From: Longispora albida DSM 44784
Lineage (GTDB): Bacteria > Actinomycetota > Actinomycetes > Mycobacteriales > Micromonosporaceae
Direction: 5' to 3'
Length of the DNA stretch: 64,000 nucleotides
NCBI RefSeq assembly: GCF_000379825.1
Contig: NZ_KB903813.1
Coordinates: forward strand, 138,292-202,291
A program made the translations under genes and the position numbers. This document shows, in pieces, positions 42,026 to 49,749 of the stretch (the first letter of the stretch is position 1; every line of letters begins with the position of its first letter). The notes under the pieces are model-generated. The model was not told the DNA's origin, ran no database searches, and worked only from the letters and a program-made list of their open reading frames with translations.

Positions 42026-43174
42026 GTGGTTAAATTTGGACTTTTCCGTACAGTGAGGGCAATCCTCGCTGGTATAGCAGTAGCAGCCGTCATCGCACCC
42101 GGCCTCGCGTACGCCGACCACGGAGTACGCGGCCGGGTCGATTACGCAGCGTCGAAGATCGGTAAGCAGGAACTCCGGCTCACCCAGCGGCACGGCGGCG
42201 CGTACACGGCCGACACGGCCCTCTACGCCGTCAAGCTCGCCGACGGGGCCACCGTCCACGCCTACTGCCTCGACCTCGCCCAGAAGGCCGTCGACCGCGC
42301 GCCGATGGTCGAAGCCGGGTACGACGAGCACCCGACCGGCAACGACTTCCAGCGCAACAGCTCCCAGGTCAACTGGATCCTCCAGAACTCGTACCCGAAG
42401 ATGGGCCTCGCGGCGTTCAGCGGCAAGGTCGGCAAGGGACTGACCCCGGACGACGCTGTCCGCGGTACCCAGGCAGCCATCTGGCACTACACCGACGGCA
42501 TCACCATCGCGCCCCAGGACAACAACGCGGCCACCACCGCCGTGTACTCGTACCTCACCGGCGCGGCCAACACCGGCGTCCCGACCGAGCCGAAGGCCGC
42601 CCTGACGCTCGACACGCCGACCCGGCCGCAGGACGGCTCGCGGATCGGGCCGATCACGCTGCACACGACGTCTGAGGGCCCCGTACCGGTCACGCTGACC
42701 GAGGCCCCGGCCGGCGCCAAGCTCGTCGACGCCCAGGGCAAGCCGGTCACCGCCCTCAAGGACGGCCAGCAGGCCTTCGTGTCCATCCCGACCGGCGCGA
42801 CCGCTGGCTCGGCGACGATCACGGCCCGCGGCAAGGCCGTACTCCCGGCAGGCCGCATGCTCGTCCAGCGCGACCAGAAGACCCAGACCCTCGCAGCGGC
42901 CTCCGACCAGGAGATCAACGCGGACACGGCCGCGAGCGTGAGCTGGACGGGCATGGCGGTGGCCAACATGTCCGGCACGTCGGCCAACACCGGCTCCGCC
43001 GACAACACGGGCTCCACCGGCACCACGACGACCCAGAACTCCGCCGGCGCCAGCTCCCTCCCCGTGACCGGCGTCGCCCTCTCCGTCGCCGCCACGGCCG
43101 GCGTCATCCTCCTCGCCCTCGGCGTCACGGCCATCATCGTGGTCCGCCGCCGCCGTCGCCTCTTCGTCAGCTAA
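42026..43174 (+). CDS. Cys-Gln thioester-forming surface protein with LPVTG sorting signal
   Basis: A 382-aa cell-wall adhesin-like protein. Signal peptide at 1-30 (TVRAILAGIAVAAVIAPGLA). A thioester domain follows: Cys81 in VHAYCLDLAQ and Gln149 in RGTQAAIWHYTDG are the pair that form the internal thioester in this family. An Ig-like stalk (LTLDTPTRPQDGSRIGPITL, to QAFVSIPTGATAGSATITAR) and a Thr/Ser/Asn-rich spacer lead to LPVTG, a hydrophobic helix and the tail RRRRRLFVS, a complete sortase signal. Such domains bind covalently to amines on surfaces in Gram-positive pathogens; here the partner is unknown. GTG 42026, 20 bp after deoD. No sortase is in the window. Confidence 0.88.
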   Translation: MVKFGLFRTVRAILAGIAVAAVIAPGLAYADHGVRGRVDYAASKIGKQELRLTQRHGGAYTADTALYAVKLADGATVHAYCLDLAQKAVDRAPMVEAGYDEHPTGNDFQRNSSQVNWILQNSYPKMGLAAFSGKVGKGLTPDDAVRGTQAAIWHYTDGITIAPQDNNAATTAVYSYLTGAANTGVPTEPKAALTLDTPTRPQDGSRIGPITLHTTSEGPVPVTLTEAPAGAKLVDAQGKPVTALKDGQQAFVSIPTGATAGSATITARGKAVLPAGRMLVQRDQKTQTLAAASDQEINADTAASVSWTGMAVANMSGTSANTGSADNTGSTGTTTTQNSAGASSLPVTGVALSVAATAGVILLALGVTAIIVVRRRRRLFVS

Positions 43175-43182
43175 ACGATGCC

Positions 43183-43220
43183 GATGGCGCTGCCGCCCAA
43201 GTGGGCTCGGCAGCGCCATC
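43183..43220. terminator. hairpin terminator
   Basis: GATGGCGCTGCCG (43183-43195) pairs perfectly with CGGCAGCGCCATC (43208-43220) around a 12-nt loop, nine bases after the thioester protein's stop codon. Confidence 0.8.
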
Positions 43221-43318
43221 GTGCTGTCCAGTACAAGATCAGTGTTTTGGCGCTGGAAGTGCTGAATTTCGTTCGTTTCGGGGCTGAAACAGCGATCAAG
43301 GAGACCTAGCCTGAGGAG

Positions 43319-44359
43319 ATGCCACCCCCTGAGCTGACCGTTGACGGAGTGCTGTCTGCCATCGCCGCCTACGATGCCGAAGGCCGGCTGACCTTCATCA
43401 AGAACCGCAAACTTCCCAGGACGAAAACGCTGTTCGTGGATCTCGACGGGCGGCTGTACGACACGAAAGCTCTCGTCGCCTCGATCCTCGGACCGCTGGG
43501 CGTGCCGGTGCCCCTAGACCGGGAAACCGCGGCGACGTGGCTCGCTGAGCTGGGATTCCAGATTCGTGACATACCCGTGCCGGTCTGGAAGAAGGAAGAG
43601 ATCATCCTGGCGTGTGAGCTGGTGAAGGCCAACGGTGGCCGGCCGCTCGACCATCATGACCCTCGGGTCGTCGCCCTTTCCCAGCTTCTCCAGTCCGGCC
43701 AGTGGTACCCCCATGACAAGCGCGGCCCGGACTTCCGTAACCCTGCCGGGGTAGCACGTAAGACCGCGAACATTGCAGCGAGCAGGTCGGCACAGCGGAC
43801 GAACGACAACCGCCTGGATGGCGAGGTGTTCGACGAGTTCGAGGCCGACCCTGTCGGCATGCTGGCCAGAGCTGCCGGGATCCGGGCACTCCTGGTAGCC
43901 CGGGAAGCGGTGGAAACAGCGCAAGATCAGCATGGACCGACGGTGCGGGACGTCGCTGTCGAGGCCAGCCACACCAGCACTTTCACGTCCGCAGGGCGCG
44001 AGGCGATCATCGCCGAGCGACGTGAGTCGCTGCTGGTCCAGCGGTATCGTGCCTGGGTTGCCGAGCAGGGCGGCGACCTGACCAGCAAGGAAATCAGCCT
44101 CTCCGGCCAGAGCAAGCCGCTCAAGATCGACCTCTATCACGTACAGGACCAGGAACTGATCGAGGCAAAGGGCACGGTGGCCCGCGACAGCATCCGGCTC
44201 GCCCTCGGGCAGCTTCTCGACTACGGGCGTCACATCTCACACCAGGCGAAGGCTGTTCTGTTGCCGGCCCACCCGGGCGAGGACCTGATCAGTTACCTCC
44301 ACGACCACCAGACGAGCTGCATCTACGAGGTACCTGGCAGCGGCTTCGAGCGGGTGTGA
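43319..44359 (+). CDS. solitary nuclease: ScoMcrA-like head plus PD-(D/E)XK domain
   Basis: A 346-aa protein. Residues about 8-60 (VLSAIAAYDAEGRLTFIKNR, LFVDLDGRLYDTKALVASI) resemble the N-terminal head domain of ScoMcrA-type restriction enzymes, with the (Y/R)YD-(S/T)KA signature. A basic middle (HDKRGPDFRNPAGVARKTAN) follows. The C-terminus carries a PD-(D/E)XK core: Asp271, the Glu282-Ala-Lys284 triad in ELIEAKGTVARD, and Q298-LLDY302 as the QxxxY motif. This predicts a DNA endonuclease, perhaps sensing modified DNA. No methyltransferase or other restriction gene is adjacent, so a modification-dependent defence role is plausible but unproven. ATG 43319 after GGAGAC. Confidence 0.72.
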   Translation: MPPPELTVDGVLSAIAAYDAEGRLTFIKNRKLPRTKTLFVDLDGRLYDTKALVASILGPLGVPVPLDRETAATWLAELGFQIRDIPVPVWKKEEIILACELVKANGGRPLDHHDPRVVALSQLLQSGQWYPHDKRGPDFRNPAGVARKTANIAASRSAQRTNDNRLDGEVFDEFEADPVGMLARAAGIRALLVAREAVETAQDQHGPTVRDVAVEASHTSTFTSAGREAIIAERRESLLVQRYRAWVAEQGGDLTSKEISLSGQSKPLKIDLYHVQDQELIEAKGTVARDSIRLALGQLLDYGRHISHQAKAVLLPAHPGEDLISYLHDHQTSCIYEVPGSGFERV

Positions 44360-44373
44360 GCCCGGACATGCTC

Positions 44374-44406
44374 GAAGGGCCGGTACCCGATGGGTACCGG
44401 CCCTTC
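44374..44406. terminator. bidirectional terminator
   Basis: GAAGGGCCGGTACCC (44374-44388) and GGGTACCGGCCCTTC (44392-44406) pair perfectly over 15 bp with a GAT loop, between the nuclease gene and the convergent tRNA-Ser. Confidence 0.88.
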
Positions 44407-44415
44407 TATGTCGAG

Positions 44416-44500
44416 CGGAGGATAGGGGATTCGAACCCCTGAGGGGTTTCCCCCAACACGCTTTCCAAGCGTGCGCCCTAGGCCACTAGGCGAATCCTCC
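44416..44500 (-). tRNA. tRNA-Ser(GGA)
   Basis: On the minus strand the acceptor GGAGGAT pairs with ATCCTCC, discriminator G. The anticodon stem CACGC/GCGTG encloses TTGGAAA with anticodon GGA. A long variable arm and the T loop GGTTCGAATCC are present. 85 nt, CCA not encoded. Confidence 0.95.
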
Positions 44501-44565
44501 GCAGGAGAGGCTACAGGACGCACCCCGGGGTGCGCACGTCGGGAGGTCCAGCTAAGCTCAGAGCA

Positions 44566-44651
44566 GCTTCTCGTGCGGCGTTCATCTCGTGAACCTCCCC
44601 AGGGCCGGAAGGCAGCAAGGATAAGCGGGCTCTGACGGGTGCACGAGAAGC
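44566..44651 (+). ncRNA. ffs: signal recognition particle RNA, small bacterial type
   Basis: The ends GCTTCTCGTGC (44566-44576) and GCACGAGAAGC (44641-44651) pair perfectly, and the apical part contains the conserved CAGGGCCGGAAGGCAGCAAG block that binds Ffh. TAAGCT at 44553-44558 is a good -10, and CCTTATTTTTTTCC after the RNA is a U-tract terminator. The RNA is the scaffold of the co-translational membrane-targeting particle. Confidence 0.95.
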
Positions 44652-44686
44652 CCTTATTTTTTTCCCGGGCGTTTCGTACCCGAACC

Positions 44687-45181
44687 TCAGGGCACCAGGG
44701 CCAGCCACTTCTCGTGCGTGTCGTCGAAGGGCGCCTGGCGGGTGCGTACCGTGCCGAGCAGCCACTCCGCCGAGTCCACGGCCGCGGTGACCACGTCCGG
44801 CGGGTAGTGGTACTTGGCCTGGTGCTCCACGAACTCGTCCTCGTCGAGCAGGCTGACACTGCCGTCGCGGTACCGGGTGATGTCGAGGTCGAGGTCGACC
44901 ATCGTCACCTCTCCGCCGTCGAAGACGGGGACGGTCGTCACGTCGCAGTACAGCTCGGTGCGGTTCGGCCGGGCGTTGAAGCTGGCTGTGTACCAGCCGT
45001 CGCGCGGGAAGAGCATCACGAACCGGTAGGTGAGCACCTTGGGTGTCGTGTCGCGGAGCAAGGTCTGACCGGCCGGTATTCCCAGCCACACCCCGTGCGA
45101 GTCCTCTCCCAGGTACATCGCCGGGTGGTTCCAGTGCAGACTCCCGTCGTATTTCGTGTATCGGACGAACGTTGTCTCCAT
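44687..45181 (-). CDS. DUF402 family protein
   Basis: A 164-aa protein with the DUF402 pattern: WNHPAMYLGEDSHGVWLGIP, VMLFPRDGWYTASFNARPNR, then ELYCDVTTVPVFDGGEVTMV and DLDLDITRYRDGSVSLLDED. Related proteins (FomD, Ntdp) are divalent-metal-dependent nucleotide phosphohydrolases, and the DLDLD acidic stretch with downstream acidic residues would bind the metal. ATG 45181. It ends just after the SRP RNA gene, pointing at it. Confidence 0.88.
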   Translation of the reverse strand: METTFVRYTKYDGSLHWNHPAMYLGEDSHGVWLGIPAGQTLLRDTTPKVLTYRFVMLFPRDGWYTASFNARPNRTELYCDVTTVPVFDGGEVTMVDLDLDITRYRDGSVSLLDEDEFVEHQAKYHYPPDVVTAAVDSAEWLLGTVRTRQAPFDDTHEKWLALVP

Positions 45182-45285
45182 CTCCAGAACACTAGCCCGC
45201 CCGGCGGAGTGTGTAGGGCTGGTGTCACGTTCCCGGCGGCTGTCTCGTCCATCTCCCAGTGCAGGCGACGGAGGAGGTAGGCGAG

Positions 45286-45846
45286 ATGGCGAGGATTCCG
45301 CTGGTGGAGAAGCCGGGCGTGCTCGGGCGGCTGATGTACTGGTACGCGAGACGGCGGTTCGGTGCCGTCCCGGAGCCGTTCATGGCGAGCATGCACCACG
45401 CGAGGCTGACCCGGGCGAGCGCGATGCACGAGATGCTGGTCGAGAAGGCGTCGAGTGCCCTGCCGGCGGCCGTGCGGGAGCTGGCGGTGTACCGGGCGGC
45501 CACGCAGGTCGGCTGCTCGTGGTGCGTGGACTTCGGCACGATGCTCCAGCTGACCCACGGGCTGTCCGTGGACCGGCTGATCCGGATCGACCAGTACGAG
45601 ACCTCGGACGAGTACAGCCACGAGGAGCGGCTGGCGCTGCGGTACGCGGACGCGATGACCGCCCAGCCGATGACGGTCACCGACGAGCAGGTCGCCGAGC
45701 TGCGCACCGTGTTCAGCGACGCGCAGCTCGTCGAGCTGACGTACCACATCGGACTGGAGAACCAGCGGGCCCGCGTGAACAAGGCGCTGGGGCTGACCGC
45801 CCAGGGGTACACCAGCGGGGACGCCTGCGCTATTCCTCCCCGGTAG
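45286..45846 (+). CDS. carboxymuconolactone decarboxylase / AhpD-like protein
   Basis: A 186-aa helical protein of the CMD/AhpD group. The key element is YRAATQVGCSWCVDFGTMLQ, a CxxC with a downstream residue set, as in AhpD-like peroxidase partners. Other blocks are ELAVYRAATQ and HEERLALRYADAMTAQPMTV. ATG 45286 follows GGAGGTAGGCGAG. It is convergent with the SigJ-type sigma gene, overlapping it by 17 bases; as I recall, the two gene types are frequently neighbours in actinomycetes, so the sigma factor may control it. Confidence 0.85.
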   Translation: MARIPLVEKPGVLGRLMYWYARRRFGAVPEPFMASMHHARLTRASAMHEMLVEKASSALPAAVRELAVYRAATQVGCSWCVDFGTMLQLTHGLSVDRLIRIDQYETSDEYSHEERLALRYADAMTAQPMTVTDEQVAELRTVFSDAQLVELTYHIGLENQRARVNKALGLTAQGYTSGDACAIPPR

Positions 45847-46759
45847 CGCCGTCCTCGGGGTCTTCCCCGGTGAGGACGATCGCGTTCGCCGCGTCGATGG
45901 CCGGTACGTGCTGGAGCTTTTCTGGGTTGAGCTGGTCCCAGACGGCGCTGACCTGGCCGTCGGCGATGGCGAAGGACATCACGACCGTCCCGCCCGTCGG
46001 GCTGGTGGCCATCAGGCCCAGGTCGCCGTTGACCTCGACGATCTCGAAGCTGGTGTGCTGTTTGCGGGCCATCCTGGCGAGGCCGAGCATGAAGCGGGCG
46101 ACGCGCAGCGCACCTGGGATCGGCGTCGCCGCCGCCGGCGCGAGGCCGTTGCTGTCTCCCGTGACGACGACGTCGGGCGCGAGGACGGCCAGCAGGCCCT
46201 CCAGGTCGCCGCGTTCGACGGCGCCGAGGAAGGCCGCGAGGACCTTCTGCTGCTCGGCGCGGTCGGCGGTGTGCCTGGCCTTGCCGTCGGCGACGGCCTT
46301 GCGGGCGCGGGAGGCGAGCTGGCGGGCGGCGGCGGTGGTGACGCCGAGCGTGGCGGCCAGGGTCTCGAAGGGCACGCCGAAGACGTCGTGCATGACGAAG
46401 GCCGCCCGCTGCTCGGGGCTCAGGGTCTCGAGCACGACGAGCAGCGCCATGCTGATGTCCTCGCCGGCCACGGCGCGGTCGGCCGGGTCCGGTTCGGACG
46501 ATGGCTTGGTGACGAGGGGTTCGGGCAGCCACTGGCCGATGTAGGACTCACGGCGTACCCGGGCCGAGCGCAGCACGTCCAGGCAGATCCGGCCGGTCAC
46601 AGTGGTCAGCCAGCCCCGCGCGTCGGCGATGACGGACTGGTCGGCTGCCGCGAACCGCAGCCACGCCTCCTGGACGGCGTCCTCGGCGTCGGCGCGGGTA
46701 CCCAGGAGCCGGTACGCCACGCCGAACAGGTGGCCCCGGTGCTCTTCGAAAACGTCCAC
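45830..46759 (-). CDS. SigJ-type ECF sigma factor with C-terminal SnoaL-like domain
   Basis: A 309-aa ECF41-type sigma factor. Region 2 is FEEHRGHLFGVAYRLLGTRA, then DAEDAVQEAWLRFAAADQSV. Region 4 is LSPEQRAAFVMHDVFGVPFE, then TAAARQLASRARKAVADGKA. The C-terminal 110 residues form an NTF2/SnoaL-like domain (EGLLAVLAPDVVVTGDSNGL, FEIVEVNGDLGLMATSPTGG), which in ECF41 members acts as a built-in regulator in place of a separate anti-sigma factor. GTG 46759 is chosen because the next start, ATG 46792, overlaps the divergent PPK2 start codon. Neighbouring CMD-family gene is the likely target. Confidence 0.88.
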   Translation of the reverse strand: MDVFEEHRGHLFGVAYRLLGTRADAEDAVQEAWLRFAAADQSVIADARGWLTTVTGRICLDVLRSARVRRESYIGQWLPEPLVTKPSSEPDPADRAVAGEDISMALLVVLETLSPEQRAAFVMHDVFGVPFETLAATLGVTTAAARQLASRARKAVADGKARHTADRAEQQKVLAAFLGAVERGDLEGLLAVLAPDVVVTGDSNGLAPAAATPIPGALRVARFMLGLARMARKQHTSFEIVEVNGDLGLMATSPTGGTVVMSFAIADGQVSAVWDQLNPEKLQHVPAIDAANAIVLTGEDPEDGATGEE

Positions 46760-46790
46760 GCCGGACACGGTAGCGGGGCACGATGGGGGC

Positions 46791-47642
46791 ATGCTGCTCA
46801 GTGACCTGCTCCGGGCCGGGCCGGGTACCAGCCTCGCCGGGATCGATCCGCGCTCCACGCCCGGGGTGAAGCCCGGCAGGAGCAAGGACGCGAAGGAGTG
46901 GTCGCGGCGGGAGGTCGCGAAGATCGGCGCCGATCTGGCCAGGTACCAGGAAATGCTCTTCGCGAATGCGAAAACGGCCGGTGACCTGCGCAGAGTGCTG
47001 CTGGTGCTCCAGGCGCCCGACTGCGGTGGCAAGGACGGCACGGTGAAGAACGTCGCCGGGCAGTTCAATCCGATCGGGCTGCGGATCGCCGGTTTCGGGG
47101 CGCCGACGAAGGAGGAGCTGGCGCATCCGTTCCTGTGGCGGATCCGCAACGCGCTGCCGCCCGCCGGATATGTCGGCGTGTTCAACAGATCACACTACGA
47201 GGACGTACTGGTCGTCCGGGTGCGCGGTCTCGTGCCGCGGCGGGTGTGGGCGCGGCGCTACGACACGATCAACAAATTCGAGGCCGAGCTGGCCGGTTCG
47301 GGCCTGACGCTGGTCAAGGTGATCCTGCACATCTCGTACGAGGAGCAGCGTGCCCGGCTCGCCGAGCGGCTGACCGACCCGGAGAAGTACTGGAAGTACA
47401 ACCCGGGCGACATCGACGAGCGGGGCTACTGGCGGGACTACCAGGAGGCCTACGACGCGATCATCGAGAAGTGCTCGACGGAGGCCGCCCCGTTCCACGT
47501 GGTGCCCGCCGACCGCAAGTGGTACCGGAACTGGGCGGTCGCCAGCCTGCTCCGCGAGCATCTCGCCGGGCTGGGACTGAAGTACCCTGAACCGGACTTT
47601 GATCCGCAAAAGGAACTCGAACGCCTGGAGACTGCTACATGA
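46791..47642 (+). CDS. polyphosphate kinase 2 family protein
   Basis: A 283-aa PPK2-type kinase, moving phosphate between polyphosphate and nucleotides. Walker A is LQAPDCGGKDGTVKNVAGQF, the lid/Walker B region GVFNRSHYEDVLVVRVRGLV, and KVILHISYEEQRARLAERLT and DRKWYRNWAVASLLREHLAG complete the family pattern. ATG 46791. It is followed by a possible Pho box and the DUF47-PiT pair, so a role in phosphate homeostasis fits. Confidence 0.9.
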   Translation: MLLSDLLRAGPGTSLAGIDPRSTPGVKPGRSKDAKEWSRREVAKIGADLARYQEMLFANAKTAGDLRRVLLVLQAPDCGGKDGTVKNVAGQFNPIGLRIAGFGAPTKEELAHPFLWRIRNALPPAGYVGVFNRSHYEDVLVVRVRGLVPRRVWARRYDTINKFEAELAGSGLTLVKVILHISYEEQRARLAERLTDPEKYWKYNPGDIDERGYWRDYQEAYDAIIEKCSTEAAPFHVVPADRKWYRNWAVASLLREHLAGLGLKYPEPDFDPQKELERLETAT

Positions 47643-47648
47643 ACGCCA

Positions 47649-47677
47649 GGTGAACAAGATCTGAATCGACGTTAAAT
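47649..47677. promoter_or_regulatory. possible PhoP box upstream of DUF47-PiT
   Basis: Three degenerate heptamers start exactly 11 bp apart: GGTGAAC (47649), TCTGAAT (47660), GTTAAAT (47671). Read from the other strand the first is GTTCACC, the consensus unit of actinobacterial PHO boxes, which are arrays at 11-bp pitch. It lies just after the PPK2 stop and about 95 bp before the DUF47 gene. Binding is not shown. Confidence 0.45.
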
Positions 47678-47772
47678 CGGGGTACTCGACTGTTTGGGCT
47701 GGTCAGTGGGTGCCTAGCATTGCCACCGGCCGGACGGAATCCGGCCGCATCGGAAGCGAAGACGAGGTTGCC

Positions 47773-48399
47773 GTGCCATTCAAGCTACGTCCCAGCGAGG
47801 ACGCGTTCTACGTCCTGTTCAGCCGGGCCGCGCAGAACCTGGTCCGTGGCGCTGAGATCCTCAGCGAGCTCGGCCTGGCTGACGCGGACATCCCCTCGAT
47901 CGCCGAGCGGCTGGTCGACGTCGAGCACGACAGCGACGCCATCACCCACGAGCTGTACAACAAGGTGAACTCCACGTTCATCACGCCCTTCGACCGGGAG
48001 GACATCTACCGGCTGGGCTCGCTGCTCGACGACTGCATGGACCACCTGGAGGCGGCGGGCAGCCTCGTGTACCTCTACGGCCTGACCAAGCTGCCGGTGC
48101 TCCCCCGGGAGATGCACGAGATGGTCGAGGTGCTCAACCAGCAGGCCAGGGTGACGGCCGAGGCGATGGGCCGGCTGAAGAGCATGAAGAACCTCAAGGA
48201 CTACTGGGTCGAGATCAACCGGCTGGAGAACGGTGGCGACAAGGCCTACCGGATGCTGCTGGTCCGGCTGTTCTCCGGTGAGTACGACGCGCTCACCGTG
48301 CTGAAGATGAAGGAGGTCGCCGACGAGCTGGAAGCGGCCTGCGACGCCTTCGAGCACGTGGCGAACACCATCGAGACCATCGCGTCCAAGGAGTCCTGA
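47773..48399 (+). CDS. DUF47 (PhoU-like) regulator of phosphate transport
   Basis: A 208-aa helical protein, PhoU-related: KLRPSEDAFYVLFSRAAQNL, LVDVEHDSDAITHELYNKVN, TFITPFDREDIYRLGSLLDD with the E/D-rich metal-binding helices, and RLENGGDKAYRMLLVRLFSG. It pairs with PiT transporters and is thought to control them. GTG 47773 (MPFKLRPSED) is chosen over upstream codons because it matches the family N-terminus. The transporter gene follows 41 bp later. Confidence 0.9.
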   Translation: MPFKLRPSEDAFYVLFSRAAQNLVRGAEILSELGLADADIPSIAERLVDVEHDSDAITHELYNKVNSTFITPFDREDIYRLGSLLDDCMDHLEAAGSLVYLYGLTKLPVLPREMHEMVEVLNQQARVTAEAMGRLKSMKNLKDYWVEINRLENGGDKAYRMLLVRLFSGEYDALTVLKMKEVADELEAACDAFEHVANTIETIASKES

Positions 48400-48440
48400 G
48401 TGCGGCCCCAGCACGGCTCGGCCCCGGGTGAGGTGACCGC

Positions 48441-49451
48441 GTGAGTGAGGCACTCATCGCCGTCATCGCCGTGATCGTGGTCGCGATGATCTTCGACTAC
48501 ACCAACGGCTTCCACGACGCGGCGAACGCCATCGCCACCTCGGTGTCCACCCGGGCGCTCACCCCGCGTGCGGCTCTCGGCCTGGCCGCGATCGGCAACC
48601 TGATCGGCGCGTACTTCGGCGGCGAGGTGGCCAAGACCGTCGGCTCCGGCCTGGTCAAGCTGCCGGCCGGAGCGAACAGCCTGTGGCTGGTCTTCGCCGG
48701 CGTGGTCGGCGCGATCACCTGGAACCTGGTGACCTGGTACTTCGGCATCCCGTCCTCCTCCTCACACGCCCTGTTCGGCGGCCTGGTCGGCGCGGTGCTG
48801 TTCGCCTCGGGCGGTGAGGTGCTGTGGGGCGGGATCCTGGAGAAGGTCCTGATCCCGATGGTGCTGTCCCCGCTGGTCGGCCTGCTCCTCGGCTTCCTGG
48901 TCATGATCGCCGTGATGTGGATCTTCCGCAGGGGTAACCCTGGCAAGCTCAACAAGGGTTTCCGGCACGCGCAGACCGTCTCGGCGGCCGCGATGGCCGT
49001 CGGCCACGGCATGCAGGACGCGGCGAAGACGATGGGCATCGTCGTCCTGGCCCTGTACACCGGTGGTTTCCAGGACAGCAAGACGCACATCCCGTGGTGG
49101 GTGTTCCTGACCTCGGCCACCGTGCTCGCCCTGGGCACGTACGCCGGTGGCTGGCGGATCATCCGCACCCTCGGCCGCCGCGTGATCCACCTCGACCCGC
49201 CGCAGGGCTTCGCGGCCGAGACCGTGGCCAGCAGCGTGCTCTACTTCAACGCTCTGGTCCTGGGCGCGCCGATCTCGACGACGCACACGATCACCTCCGC
49301 GATCATGGGCGTGGGGGCGACGAAGCGGCTGCGCGCCGTGCGCTGGGGCGTGGCAGGCAACATCGTGACGGCCTGGGTGCTGACGTTCCCGGCGGCCGCG
49401 CTGGTCGCCATCGTCGTCCACTTCCTGCTCAAGCCGTTCGTGCACGTGTAA
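48441..49451 (+). CDS. pit: low-affinity inorganic phosphate transporter, PiT family
   Basis: A 336-aa integral membrane transporter with about ten helices. The two PiT signature repeats are visible: FDYTNGFHDAANAIATSVST near the N-terminus and VLGAPISTTHTITSAIMGVG in the second half, plus IPSSSSHALFGGLVGAVLFA. It imports metal-phosphate by symport. GTG 48441 follows GGTGAGGTG. Forms an operon with the DUF47 regulator. Confidence 0.93.
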   Translation: MSEALIAVIAVIVVAMIFDYTNGFHDAANAIATSVSTRALTPRAALGLAAIGNLIGAYFGGEVAKTVGSGLVKLPAGANSLWLVFAGVVGAITWNLVTWYFGIPSSSSHALFGGLVGAVLFASGGEVLWGGILEKVLIPMVLSPLVGLLLGFLVMIAVMWIFRRGNPGKLNKGFRHAQTVSAAAMAVGHGMQDAAKTMGIVVLALYTGGFQDSKTHIPWWVFLTSATVLALGTYAGGWRIIRTLGRRVIHLDPPQGFAAETVASSVLYFNALVLGAPISTTHTITSAIMGVGATKRLRAVRWGVAGNIVTAWVLTFPAAALVAIVVHFLLKPFVHV

Positions 49452-49465
49452 CCAGTGTGCAGAAA

Positions 49466-49497
49466 GAAAGCCCCGGTCCGCTCGGACCGGGGCTTTC
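49466..49497. terminator. bidirectional terminator
   Basis: GAAAGCCCCGGTCCG (49466-49480) and CGGACCGGGGCTTTC (49483-49497) form a near-continuous hairpin ending in CTTTCTCG, between pit and the convergent small membrane protein. Confidence 0.85.
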
Positions 49498-49509
49498 TCG
49501 TTCTCGGCG

Positions 49510-49683
49510 TTACCTGCGTTTGGCCTTGCGCGCCTTGCGGCCCTTGGTCAGGGCGAGACCCGCGCCGGCGATGGCCACAATCCCGGCCAGCACCGCGAGC
49601 TTCCTGCCCGCTCCCCGCCGCTTCGGTGCGTCCGCCGCGACCACCGGGTCCGTCGCGGACTCCCAGGCATCCTGCTTAGCCAT
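49510..49683 (-). CDS. small membrane protein, 57 aa
   Basis: ATG 49683 opens MAKQDAWESATDPVVAADAP, followed by a basic hinge, one membrane helix (LAVLAGIVAIAGAGLALTKG) and a very basic tail RKARKAKRR that ends at TAA. It has the composition of a genuine single-pass protein with the positive end inside. Function unknown. Confidence 0.65.
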   Translation of the reverse strand: MAKQDAWESATDPVVAADAPKRRGAGRKLAVLAGIVAIAGAGLALTKGRKARKAKRR

Positions 49684-49749
49684 GTCTGCCCCCTCGCCGA
49701 CATCGTGACTATTACCGGGTAGCCTAAGTCACAAAGCAGTCATTACTGG

